Origin: Clostridium beijerinckii
GTDB taxonomy: Bacteria; Bacillota; Clostridia; Clostridiales; Clostridiaceae
Direction: 5' to 3'
Assembly: GCF_018223745.1 (NCBI RefSeq)
Contig: NZ_CP073653.1
Span: forward strand, 2,694,001 to 2,758,000
DNA length: 64,000 nt
Part shown: positions 55,210-63,341 of the stretch, one piece after another
Position numbering within the stretch: the stretch's first letter is position 1
How the letters are laid out: each line of letters begins with the position of its first letter
Notes under the pieces: model-generated
Databases searched by the model: none
Told to the model about the DNA's origin: nothing
Seen by the model: only the letters and a program-made list of their open reading frames with translations
Translations under genes and position numbers: made by a program

Positions 55210-55603
55210 ACACCTGTAGCTCCCTTAAAATACATAATTATAACAAATTGTAAATTTACATTCTAAAAAATTATACTCTTATAAAGTTGTGTAATCAATC
55301 ATATTATGATCAAAAAATATAAAGTTACTAATTATTTGATTTTACATAATAAGATAAGTAATTATGGAATTTTTTTATTCTTGTAACATTTTTGACTAAA
55401 TTCTGTGACAAAACTGTAAAAATTATCTTATATAATTTAAGAAAACATAAGTTAATACAAAAATAATTGGACTATAGAATAACATTAGATAATTGCGAAA
55501 CTCATTGATAAAAATGAATAATGATTGATTTGAAGTTGCAAAAACATTATTAATGGATTTAATGGTTCCTGCTATACAAATATAATAGTTGACTTCTTAA
55601 AAA
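55210..55603. other. Gene-free region between the YibE/F pair and an IS
   Basis: About 390 bp without a gene. GTGACA (55405-55410) with TTATAT (55428-55433) at 17 bases could be a plus-strand promoter that once drove the secreted repeat protein now cut off by the IS; this is weak. Confidence 0.3.
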
Positions 55604-57249
55604 AGGGCGCACGAAATAAAGCGAAGGTGAATTCCAATTTTTATAAATAAATTTTATGCAATTAATGGCTTTAAGCTTCGGATATATTTATGTTTATGAA
55701 TTTTATCTGCCACGATAACTGTTATTAGTTGAGTTATTCCGGCTAGAAGTAAATCAGCATGAAGTGTTTGCTCATTTTGAGTCTTACGCTCCGCGACGCA
55801 GTAACTATATTTGAAGTGATTTATATTTTTTTCAACAGCTACTCTGATTTTATAAGTATTACTCCATTCTTGGGTTCCTCGTGTTATTCCAGGATATGCG
55901 CGCAGATTCTTTTCAGGATAAATATAAAACATTCGTCCACATAAGGAATTTGTACATGGATTTTCACATTGAGTTACACGTTTGCTCTTTTTGGTTTCTT
56001 TGTTATATAACCATTTCATTTTAGGGCATACAAACTTCATTGTTGGAATTCTAGAACGAAGATGACTTTTACTACCTTCACGTTTCATTGGAATAGAAGG
56101 ATCATTCGGACAGCATGGAATGCCGTCTTCGTTTAAAGGGCAATCAGCATTTTCTAGTGTAAGCCTAGTTTTTAAAGGAATATATGCTTTATCAAATTTT
56201 AATTCGAGAAGAAGATCACGATAAATTTGAATACTGTCAAAAGCAGCATCTCCTAAAAAGGTTTTTGGACTTATTAATGGATGCTTGTTAAAAAAATCTT
56301 TGAGAACAGGGATAAGAGCCTTAGAATCTGCAAGAGATTTATCTTCATCAGGTGAATCAGATTTTTTCTCAACAATAATATCAGGATGAGCATTGAGAAA
56401 ATCTTTATTATAGAACGAAATATCTCTTACGATACCGAGGCCATTAGTAATGATTCCGAATTTAAAAGCATAGCAAAAATGCCCATTAATATACATTTGT
56501 TGGATGGCAGGGTTGGCTGAAGCGTGTGATGGCATAGAGCCATAGGCAGCTTTATAAGGATCATAAGAGTCATCTAAATTGCATGCTTTCTTAAAATTTT
56601 TAAGCTGTTTTATAATGCGATTAGCATATTTAGGATTATTTTCAGTGACAAATGCTTCAAGGCCTGAAGTATCAAAAATAGTCATGGAAGCAAGAGCCGT
56701 ATCAATCTGTTGGCATATCGGTTCAGTAATATCAACAAGATTATCGAACATGGATTGTAAGTCCAAAAGAAAGTCCTGCTTGAAACGAGTAAACTTAGAT
56801 GAATCAGGAACTCTTAAAAAGCCGCAGAAGTCTCTTAGTTCTTGAGAATATTTAAGGAAAATAATTAAAAGAGAATCTGTAGGAATAGAAAAAATGCGTT
56901 GTAAAATTAAAGCACTGATCATAGCATAAAGCTGATATTTTCGCGGCCTTCCTGTGGAAGCGTAAAAATGGTTAATGAAAGATGCAGGAACTAACTCATC
57001 AAGGTCGATAGTGTTTTCGAGTAAAGAAAGAAATTGGAATTTATCATTTTCAAATTTTTCTTTGCAATCAGAATAAACATCTGCCAAAGAAAGCTGTTTA
57101 TATGTTATCATATATATGACTCCTTTCTGAGGTATATGGTAGTTTTGTTTTTAGGCAATTCAATTTTACCATAAATCAGTGAGGAGTTATTTTATTTTGC
57201 TAAAAAAATATCCCGCATTTCTGCGGGTTGCGGCGTTTCGCAAACGCCT
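55604..57249 (-). mobile_element. Insertion sequence with DDE transposase, family uncertain
   Basis: The element holds one transposase on the minus strand. Candidate imperfect ends are AGGGCGCACGAAA from 55604 and, on the other strand, AGGCGTTTGCGAAA from 57249. A hairpin CCCGCATTTCTGCGGG (57212-57227) near the right end gives, on the minus strand, a terminator followed by ATATTTTTTT that would shield the transposase from outside transcription. No target duplication was recognised. Confidence 0.6.
55654..57111 (-). CDS. DDE transposase, DUF772/IS1182-like
   Basis: The 485-residue transposase is intact. It has a DUF772-like N-terminal domain (FYASTGRPRKYQLYAMISAL, then FCGFLRVPDSSKFTRF), a catalytic core with IFDTSGLEAFVTENNPKYA (first Asp), PKTFLGDAAFDSIQIYRDLL (second Asp), a Cys-rich insert (CPNDPSIPM, CPKMKWLYNKE, CENPCTNSLCG), and IRVAVEKNINHFKYSY (Glu). 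It is close to IS1182/IS5-group enzymes but not clearly one named family. GAAAGGAGT precedes the ATG on the minus strand. It is unlike the broken IS1182 at 32.6 kb. Confidence 0.8.
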   Translation of the reverse strand: MITYKQLSLADVYSDCKEKFENDKFQFLSLLENTIDLDELVPASFINHFYASTGRPRKYQLYAMISALILQRIFSIPTDSLLIIFLKYSQELRDFCGFLRVPDSSKFTRFKQDFLLDLQSMFDNLVDITEPICQQIDTALASMTIFDTSGLEAFVTENNPKYANRIIKQLKNFKKACNLDDSYDPYKAAYGSMPSHASANPAIQQMYINGHFCYAFKFGIITNGLGIVRDISFYNKDFLNAHPDIIVEKKSDSPDEDKSLADSKALIPVLKDFFNKHPLISPKTFLGDAAFDSIQIYRDLLLELKFDKAYIPLKTRLTLENADCPLNEDGIPCCPNDPSIPMKREGSKSHLRSRIPTMKFVCPKMKWLYNKETKKSKRVTQCENPCTNSLCGRMFYIYPEKNLRAYPGITRGTQEWSNTYKIRVAVEKNINHFKYSYCVAERKTQNEQTLHADLLLAGITQLITVIVADKIHKHKYIRSLKPLIA

Positions 57250-57283
57250 AATAGAATAACATATTTGAAAGGATGTAATTTAA

Positions 57284-58306
57284 ATGAAAAATAAAAGTAT
57301 TAAGAGTAAAGTTATGACAGGAGTTATTTTAGCGAGTATGGTGATATCTGCAAGTACAGGAGTATTTGCGGCAGATTCATTAAATGTTTCAAACAATAAG
57401 TCAGCAGTTCAACATCAAGGTAGAGAGAATGGTTTCCAAACAAAATTAGATTCTTTAGTAGCAGCAGGATCGATAACTTCAGATCAAGAAACTGCTATAA
57501 AAGAAGCATTAATGCCACAAGGCGGATTTAAAAATGGAGAACATAAGGATTTCTTTAAAACTAAATTATCAGATTTAGTGACAGCCGGAACAATAACAGC
57601 AGATGAACAGACAGCAATAGAAACAGCACTTGAAAATACTAAAGGAAACTTTAAAACAGTTTTAGATAATCTAGTAACAAATGGGACATTAACTTCAGAC
57701 AAAGAAACAGCAATAGAAAATGCATTAAAGCCAGAAGCTAAAAATGGAGGACATAAAGATTTCTTTAAGACTAAACTATCAGATTTAGTGACAGCTGGAA
57801 CAATAACAGCAGATGAACAGACAGCAATAGAAACAGCACTTGAAAATACTAAAGGAAACTTTAAAACAGTTTTAGATAATCTAGTAACAAATGGGACATT
57901 AACTTTAGACAAAGAAACAGTAATAGAGAATGCATTAAAGCCAGAAGCTAAAAATGGAGGACATAAAGATTTCTTTAAGACTAAACTATCAGATTTAGTG
58001 ACAGCTGGAACAATAACAGCAGATGATCAGACAGCAATAGAAACAGCATTTAAAGATGCAAAAGGGAATTTCAAAACAGTTTTAGATAATTTGGTAACAG
58101 CTGGAACATTGACCTCAGATAAAGAAACAGCAATAGAGAATGTGTTAAAACCACAAGAAAAGCAATTAGGAGAAAAAGATAAATCTAAAGGAATTGAAAA
58201 ATATAAAGAGATGATAAAGACTAAATTAGATGGATTAGTAACAGCAGGAACAGTAACAACTGATCAAGAAACAACTATAATAGAAGCTCTTACACCTTCT
58301 AAATAA
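57284..58306 (+). CDS. Secreted protein of eight 35-residue repeats
   Basis: The 340-residue product has a signal peptide (cleavage near GVFA-ADS, about residue 31). The rest consists of eight units with pattern K-T-x-L-D/S-x-LV-T-x-GT-I/L-T-x-D-x-x-T-AI-E-x-A-L; two types alternate (KTKLSDLVTAGTITADEQ and KTVLDNLVTNGTLTSDKE). A 70-residue double unit is repeated almost exactly with starts at 57548, 57758 and 57968. The units resemble short helical-hairpin repeats with a turn at AGTIT, of the DUF2680 sort, but no function is known. AAAGGATG is the ribosome site. An IS ends only 35 bp upstream, so the native promoter is probably displaced. Confidence 0.8.
   Translation: MKNKSIKSKVMTGVILASMVISASTGVFAADSLNVSNNKSAVQHQGRENGFQTKLDSLVAAGSITSDQETAIKEALMPQGGFKNGEHKDFFKTKLSDLVTAGTITADEQTAIETALENTKGNFKTVLDNLVTNGTLTSDKETAIENALKPEAKNGGHKDFFKTKLSDLVTAGTITADEQTAIETALENTKGNFKTVLDNLVTNGTLTLDKETVIENALKPEAKNGGHKDFFKTKLSDLVTAGTITADDQTAIETAFKDAKGNFKTVLDNLVTAGTLTSDKETAIENVLKPQEKQLGEKDKSKGIEKYKEMIKTKLDGLVTAGTVTTDQETTIIEALTPSK
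57548..58170. repeat. 210-bp in-frame tandem duplications
   Basis: Three copies begin at 57548, 57758 and 57968 (period exactly 210 bp, 70 codons). The first two and a half are nearly identical in DNA, showing recent duplication or homogenisation. Confidence 0.85.
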
Positions 58307-58380
58307 AGTTGAATTAATATTAATATGTTATAATATTTAACAGATATCGTATACGGTTATAAAAAATAATAATTAAAAAA

Positions 58381-58432
58381 GGGAGTATCGCAAAATGGTT
58401 ATATTTTGATCATAAACGATGCTCCTTTTCGT
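58381..58432. repeat. Solo end of an IS1182-type element
   Basis: GGGAGTATCGCAAAATGG and the 30 bases after it (ending CGATGCTCCTTTTCG) match the left end of the IS1182-type element at 32602-32650 at most positions. There is no transposase here, so it is a remnant or an independent end. Confidence 0.7.
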
Positions 58433-58599
58433 TCACGACTTGGTTTGTTGGAATTCTAAATGAAAAAGTATTATTTAAATATTGAATATAAATAAATAGT
58501 ATTAAAACATTGAATAATAATGCTATTTATTGTATAATTATTCATATAATAAATAATATATGGATTAAATAAAAAATTATTACGTAAATTTAAGTTATA

Positions 58600-58912
58600 T
58601 ATAGATGTCCAACTTTAAAACTAGACTTATGTGATAAACTTACCGAAATCATAAATATTTTGATTCCGAAAAGCTATGAAAATATCGCTGAAGGTTCTAA
58701 GCAGCAGGTTGTATCCACTTTAGCGTGCTCCAACTTTCAGTTTGACAAGCCAAAATGGAACAACCTACAGCTAAGAACCTTTAACAGCTCATTTTCAAAT
58801 GTTTTCTACACAAATATATTTATGATTTCTAGTGAAGATATGAGCTTAAAGTTTTAGCAACTTTGTAAATACGTTTATCTGATAAGTCTAATTCTTAAAT
58901 TGTTTATCTATA
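58600..58912. repeat. Foldback (MITE-like) element, copy A2
   Basis: A 313-bp near-copy of 32171-32480. Halves are imperfect reverse complements: AAGGTTCTAAGCAGCAGG faces CCTACAGCTAAGAACCTT, and GACTTATGTGATAAAC faces GTTTATCTGATAAGTC. Ends read TATAGATG and TTATCTATA. A 65-codon frame inside (58660-58857) is not conserved in copy A1 and is not a gene. Confidence 0.8.
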
Positions 58913-58913
58913 T

Positions 58914-59017
58914 TATAGATTTCCCAAACAAGAACTTGACATATACAGCAAGCTAAATCAAATAAATTTAAGAATTAATCCAATGTATAAGTAAAATTCT
59001 TGAATTGCTTATCTATG
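58914..59017. repeat. Foldback element B, same end family
   Basis: A roughly 104-bp element abutting copy A2. Left arm TATAGATTTCCC...AGAACTTGACATATACA faces right arm TGTATAAGTAAAATTCT...TTATCTATG as imperfect reverse complements. The end sequence and the ACTTATnCA-type subterminal motif are shared with copies A and C. Confidence 0.6.
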
Positions 59018-59019
59018 TA

Positions 59020-59307
59020 GATAAGCCAATTATAAGTTAGATTTATACTATGAAATATATCCCAACTAGAAATGGGTAATATATTTTTGTGGAATGTTCC
59101 ATTGGTAATTTTGATGGATGTGATTCTTTGGCTATAAGTTGTTCCAAATGTGCTAGTTCAAAGCTTGTTCTTTGAGGCTAGCACTTTGGGTGCAACTTTA
59201 TCGCCTTAGAATCACCCATCATAATTACCTAGAAACTGGAACAAAAGTATGCTATTCATTTCGGCGAGTTATATGCATAAGTTCAGGTCTTAGTTGGGTT
59301 ATCTATA
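59020..59307. repeat. Foldback element C with a 149-bp palindromic core
   Basis: Begins TAGATAAGCC and ends GGGTTATCTATA. The core 59095-59243 folds end to end: TGTTCCA with TGGAACA, GGTAATTTTGATGG with CCATCATAATTACC, GTGATTCT with AGAATCAC, AAGTTG...TGTGCTAG with CTAGCACTTTGGGTGCAACTT, and an inner TTCAAAG/CTTTGAGG. A smaller hairpin ATATCCCA/TGGGTAATAT lies at 59054-59088. It lies about 80 bp before argF. Confidence 0.7.
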
Positions 59308-59390
59308 TGTATAAACTTATTTACAGTATATATACTAAATAAAATAGATTTTTTATTTATAAAAATATTATAAATAGAAGGAGAATGAGC

Positions 59391-60386
59391 ATGGCAGTAA
59401 ATTTAAGGGGAAGAAGTTTTTTAAAGTTATTAGATTTTAAACCAGAAGAGATTAGATATCTGTTAGATTTGTCTAAGGAATTAAAAACATTAAAAAGAAC
59501 TGGGATTTTACATGATAAGCTGAAAGGTAAGAACATAGTGTTATTATTTGAAAAGACATCTACAAGAACAAGATGTTCATTTGAAGTGGCTGGAAGAGAT
59601 TTAGGGATGGGGGTTACATACCTAGATTCAGCAGGATCTCAAATGGGAAAAAAAGAAAGTATAGCAGATACAGCAAGGGTTCTTGGGAGAATGTATGACG
59701 GAATAGAGTATAGAGGTTTTAGTCAGGAAATAGTTGAAGAATTGGCTAAGTATGCAGGAGTTCCAGTATGGAATGGATTAACTGATGAATTTCATCCAAC
59801 TCAAATGATTGCAGACCTTCTAACAATAGAAGAGAAACTTGGAAGACTAAAAGGTGTTAATTTTGTCTATATGGGAGATGCAAGAAATAATATGGGAAAC
59901 TCTCTCATGGTAGCTTGTGCAAAGATGGGCTTAAATTTCACTGCTTGTGCACCTAAAGAATTATTTCCATCAGAAGAGTTAGTGGAAAAATGTAAGGAGA
60001 TAGCTCAGGAAGCTGGAGGTACGATAACTTTAACAGAAGATGTTAATAAAGGAACTAAAAATGCAGATGTGATCTATACTGATGTATGGGTATCAATGGG
60101 TGAACCAGATGAAGTTTGGGAAAGTCGACTAAAATTGTTGAGCCCATATCAAGTAAACAAGGATGTTATGAATAATGCAAATGAAAACGCAATATTTATG
60201 CATTGTTTACCGGCTTACCATGATTTAAAAACTAAAGTGGGAAAAGATGTAGGAGAAAAATTTGGCATGACTGCATTGGAAGTTACGGATGAAGTATTCG
60301 AAGGAAAACAATCTGTAGTATTTGACGAAGCAGAAAATAGAATGCATTCTATAAAAGCGATAATGTTAGCAACAATTGGTGCATAA
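59391..60386 (+). CDS. argF: Ornithine carbamoyltransferase
   Basis: I start at ATG 59391, seven bases after AAGGAG; the ATG at 59385 is too close. The 331-residue enzyme makes citrulline from ornithine and carbamoyl phosphate. Motifs: carbamoyl-phosphate site STRTRCSFE (residues 57-65), [12 protein letters not shown] (about 133), ornithine-side [10 protein letters not shown] and the SMG loop, and MHCLPAYHD with the catalytic Cys (about 270). It could work in biosynthesis or in the arginine deiminase pathway (arcB); no other arginine gene is near, so this is open. The upstream 1.1 kb is filled by foldback elements, so its promoter must lie in the last 80 bp or within element C. Confidence 0.93.
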   Translation: MAVNLRGRSFLKLLDFKPEEIRYLLDLSKELKTLKRTGILHDKLKGKNIVLLFEKTSTRTRCSFEVAGRDLGMGVTYLDSAGSQMGKKESIADTARVLGRMYDGIEYRGFSQEIVEELAKYAGVPVWNGLTDEFHPTQMIADLLTIEEKLGRLKGVNFVYMGDARNNMGNSLMVACAKMGLNFTACAPKELFPSEELVEKCKEIAQEAGGTITLTEDVNKGTKNADVIYTDVWVSMGEPDEVWESRLKLLSPYQVNKDVMNNANENAIFMHCLPAYHDLKTKVGKDVGEKFGMTALEVTDEVFEGKQSVVFDEAENRMHSIKAIMLATIGA

Positions 60387-60430
60387 ATTATCCAGAATTA
60401 ATCTTAATTATACAAAAATTATTCACTAAA

Positions 60431-60466
60431 TTAGAGAGAGTTTTCTATAGTAAATCTCTCTAATTA
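60431..60466. terminator. Bidirectional terminator after argF
   Basis: TTAGAGAGA (60431-60439) pairs with TCTCTCTAA (60455-60463), with T-rich flanks, between convergent argF and the GNAT gene. Confidence 0.65.
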
Positions 60467-60516
60467 ATTTTAATCTATTTTTAAATAAGCAAGTATACTC
60501 ATGAAATGGTAAAATT

Positions 60517-60795
60517 TTATTTGAACCAAACATCTTCATATTCTTTATGTGAAACAAATTCCTCTTCTGCAAACCAACATTGTGGTATTATCTTTTTGTT
60601 ATGTTGTCTAGCAAAATCCACGACCCTTTTAACCAGTTGCTGACCGATATTTTTTCCTCTAAGTTCTGGTGATACAAAAGTATGATCAAGTATAATGTTA
60701 TTTTCTCCACTATCCATATATGTTACTACAGCTTTTATATTATCTTCGTCATCTCCAATATAAAATTTATGATTACCTTCCTTAATCTCAACCAA
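60517..60795 (-). CDS. Small GNAT-type N-acetyltransferase (YjdJ-like)
   Basis: I start at the TTG at 60795, seven bases after AAAGGAG on the minus strand; an ATG eight codons upstream lies before that site. The 92-residue protein is a minimal GNAT fold with FYIGDDEDN, VVTYMDSGENN, DHTFVSPELRGKNIGQQLV (acetyl-CoA loop R-G-K-x-I-G) and KIIPQCWFAEEEF, the pattern of YjdJ/DUF1794-like acyltransferases found in bacteria and mammals (GTLF3B/NATD1). The substrate is unknown. It converges with argF. Confidence 0.8.
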   Translation of the reverse strand: MVEIKEGNHKFYIGDDEDNIKAVVTYMDSGENNIILDHTFVSPELRGKNIGQQLVKRVVDFARQHNKKIIPQCWFAEEEFVSHKEYEDVWFK

Positions 60796-61110
60796 AATGA
60801 TTCTCCTTTCTATTTCCAAGTAAAGTTCAAATTTATTTATTAAAACTATTATACTTTAATAGTTTATCCAAAAGATAAAAATAATCCACAAAATTTAAAA
60901 TATTAAAGATTTCATCAAGGAATCTATATGCCGACTCAATTAATTAATAGAGAAACTCATAATATATATTTTAAATTAAATAATGAGTTTTATTATTTAG
61001 TAAAAAATTTATTAAATGTAAAACTATGTTAAAAAAATATCAATTATATAACCAAAATTCAATAAAGAGATTAAAGTTAAATGTGTATTTTTTACACAGT
61101 AAAGATAGTC

Positions 61111-61162
61111 AATTGCTAATTAATGTTTAAATAGTAACTTATTTAAACATTAATTAGCAATT
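61111..61162. repeat. Perfect 22-bp inverted repeat with 8-base loop
   Basis: The arm 61111-61132 (AATTGCTAATTAATG...) is exactly complementary to 61141-61162 (...CATTAATTAGCAATT). It lies in a 626-bp gene-free region upstream of the rseC-rnf genes. No T run follows, so it is not an ordinary terminator. Confidence 0.7.
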
Positions 61163-61337
61163 TGAATGTTAAAGAATTAACGTCTTAAAAATGTTAATTT
61201 AAAAACTATTCTTTAAATTAAAAATATAAAGGTTTATAATAAAACAAATACCAGATAATTCATTAATTAATAAGGTATTACATTTTATGTATTATATTGA
61301 ATGTTATGAAAACGTATATTTGTGAGGTGATCTATTT

Positions 61338-61361
61338 ATGCTATATTTTTTAACTGGATGA
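61338..61361 (+). CDS. Possible 7-codon leader peptide before rseC
   Basis: ATG CTA TAT TTT TTA ACT GGA TGA (MLYFLTG) is preceded by GTGAGGTGATC at good spacing. It ends 60 bp before the rseC-like start. Very short; could be chance or a translated leader. Confidence 0.2.
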   Translation: MLYFLTG

Positions 61362-61421
61362 AAGTTAATAGAAACGTATTCGTGTAATAAGTTATAAGCA
61401 ATTTTAAGGAGTTTGATAACG

Positions 61422-61832
61422 ATGAAAACAGAACAAGGCCTAGTAATTGAGGTGGTTGGAAATTCGGCGAGAATTAAAGTTGGCAGACATAGTGATTGCA
61501 AAAACTGTGGTGCTTGCCCGGGAAGCGAAAGCCTAATCTTAGAAGCGAATAATAAAATAGGAGCAAAGCCAGGGCAAAGAGTAATTCTTGAAATAAAAGA
61601 AAACAATGTTCTGAGAGCAGCTTTTATTGTATTTATTCTGCCGTTAATTGCTTTATTTATTGGTGTGATGTTAGGAGGTTTTATAGGTCAATATATAGGA
61701 GTTAATAAATTTATGTTCCAAGTGATTGGTGGGGTAGTTATATTTGCTTTATCTATTGTTATTGTAAAACATTTCGATAAGGCAAGTGCTGCAAATGAAA
61801 AGTCCAAGCCAGTAATTATTCGTATTTTATGA
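61422..61832 (+). CDS. RseC/SoxR-reducing family membrane protein
   Basis: I start at ATG 61422, ten bases after AAGGAG. The 136-residue protein has the RseC layout: a short beta domain with a Cys cluster (SDCKNCGACPG at about residues 24-34), then two membrane helices (about 68-88 and 93-115). In proteobacteria RseC is linked to SoxR reduction and often sits beside rnf genes; in clostridia it commonly precedes rnfCDGEAB, as here. The Cys cluster may bind an iron-sulfur centre and help assemble or connect with the Rnf complex; that is inference. Confidence 0.82.
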   Translation: MKTEQGLVIEVVGNSARIKVGRHSDCKNCGACPGSESLILEANNKIGAKPGQRVILEIKENNVLRAAFIVFILPLIALFIGVMLGGFIGQYIGVNKFMFQVIGGVVIFALSIVIVKHFDKASAANEKSKPVIIRIL

Positions 61833-61900
61833 TAGATTTATTTCTCGATATTTAAATAAAAAATTGATGAACTATTATTTATTCAAGTATATATTACTCA

Positions 61901-61942
61901 TATTGTAAATATTATTTACTTGTATTATAAATATTATCTTAC
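61901..61942. repeat. Two 22-bp-spaced direct repeats before rnfC
   Basis: TATTGTAAATATTATTTAC (61901-61919) and TATTATAAATATTATCTTAC (61923-61942) repeat with a 22-bp period, two DNA turns. The first holds a perfect dyad GTAAAT-ATT-ATTTAC. Candidate operator. Confidence 0.35.
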
Positions 61943-62011
61943 GAATTATTGTAGTTATGTAAATTTAATTGTAAATAATTTATTCTTAAGAGGTTTGTGA
62001 GGCGATTATTA

Positions 62012-63325
62012 ATGTTAAAAAGTTTTCTCGGAGGAATTCATCCGAAAGACAGTAAAAAGTATACTTCTGATAAAGCCATTGAGTTACCACCATTACCTGA
62101 AACAGTAACTATTCCTATGAGCCAACATATTGGAGCACCATGTACACCTATAGTTAAAGTTGGGGATATAGTAAAAAAAGGACAGGTCATAGCAACTAGT
62201 GAAGCATTTATGCATAGTCCAATACATTCATCAATATCAGGAAAAGTTACAAGTATTGCAGAAATGCCACATACATCGTTAGTAAAATGCTTATCAGTTG
62301 TTATTAAAAGTGATGGGTTAGACGAATGGGTCGATGGAATACCATTAGAACGAGATTGGGAAAATCTTGAGAAGAAAGAAGTTCTTGATATCATAAAAAA
62401 TGCTGGAATAGTTGGAATGGGTGGTGCTACATTTCCTACACACGTTAAACTTTCTCCAAACAAGGAAGTTGATACATTTATCGTAAATGCTGCTGAATGT
62501 GAGCCATACTTGACAGCAGACTATAGAATGATGATTGAATATGCTGACCGTATAGTAACTGGAGTCAAGATAGTTATGAAAACACTAGGAGTTAGCAAAG
62601 GAATTATAGGAATAGAAGATAATAAACCAGAAGCAGTAAAAGTTATGAAAGAAGCATTTAAGGGTACATCAGTTGACATTGTAGCTCTACCTACAAAGTA
62701 TCCTCAAGGTGCAGAAAAGATGCTTATAAAAGTGCTTACAAGTCGAGAAGTTCCATCGGGTGGATTGCCTATGGATGTTGGAGTTGTTGTACAAAATGTT
62801 GGTACAGTTATAGCTATTTATGATGCAGTAGTAAATGGCATTCCAATAATTCAAAGAGTTACTACTGTTTCAGGAGATGCAATTAAGGAACCTAAAAATC
62901 TATTACTAAGAATAGGAACAAGTTTTAAAGAAGCCATAAGTTATTGTGGTGGATTTAGCAAAACGCCAGAAAAGCTAATTATGGGAGGGCCTATGATGGG
63001 AATGGCTCAATTTTCATTAGATGTTCCTGTAATTAAAGGTGTATCTGGAATTCTAGCATTAAGTAAAGATGCCATAAATTCTGGTGAGGAGTCCCCTTGT
63101 ATAAGATGTGGAAGATGTGTTGAGGCGTGTCCTATGGGTCTAATCCCAAGTATGCTAAGCATATTAGGTGAACGTCATAAATTTAAAGAGGCCAAAGAGG
63201 AATATAATTTGCTAAATTGTATTGAATGTGGAAGTTGTGTTTATACATGTCCTGCAAAACGTAACATAGTTCAGTATATAAAATATTCAAAATCACAAAA
63301 TTTAGCAATGGCACAAAAAAAGTAA
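62012..63325 (+). CDS. rnfC: Rnf complex subunit RnfC
   Basis: I start at ATG 62012, nine bases after GTGAGG. The 437-residue protein is the NADH-binding, iron-sulfur subunit of the ferredoxin:NAD+ oxidoreductase that pumps ions across the membrane. It has the N-terminal barrel-sandwich motif (LPETVTIPMSQHIGAPCTP), the Nuo51-like FMN/NADH-binding core (GMGGATFPTHVKL, NAAECEPYLTADYRMM), and two 4Fe-4S motifs near the C-terminus: CIRCGRCVEACP and CIECGSCVYTCP. Length is that of the compact clostridial form. rnfD follows after 16 bp. In such clostridia Rnf couples energy from reduced ferredoxin to ATP synthesis. Confidence 0.95.
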   Translation: MLKSFLGGIHPKDSKKYTSDKAIELPPLPETVTIPMSQHIGAPCTPIVKVGDIVKKGQVIATSEAFMHSPIHSSISGKVTSIAEMPHTSLVKCLSVVIKSDGLDEWVDGIPLERDWENLEKKEVLDIIKNAGIVGMGGATFPTHVKLSPNKEVDTFIVNAAECEPYLTADYRMMIEYADRIVTGVKIVMKTLGVSKGIIGIEDNKPEAVKVMKEAFKGTSVDIVALPTKYPQGAEKMLIKVLTSREVPSGGLPMDVGVVVQNVGTVIAIYDAVVNGIPIIQRVTTVSGDAIKEPKNLLLRIGTSFKEAISYCGGFSKTPEKLIMGGPMMGMAQFSLDVPVIKGVSGILALSKDAINSGEESPCIRCGRCVEACPMGLIPSMLSILGERHKFKEAKEEYNLLNCIECGSCVYTCPAKRNIVQYIKYSKSQNLAMAQKK

Positions 63326-63341
63326 AGGAAGAAGGGGTAAA

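Noticed and set aside
57484..57912. 142-codon minus-strand frame opposite the repeat protein
   Set aside because: Shadow of the 210-bp repeat; it repeats with the same period and has no ribosome site.
58660..58857. 65-codon frame inside foldback copy A2
   Set aside because: The other copy (32171-32480) has a one-base difference that breaks it, there is no ribosome site, and the region is explained by folding.
61300..61320. Catabolite-response (cre) site TGAAAACGTATATT
   Set aside because: Only the left half matches the consensus; the palindrome is not kept.
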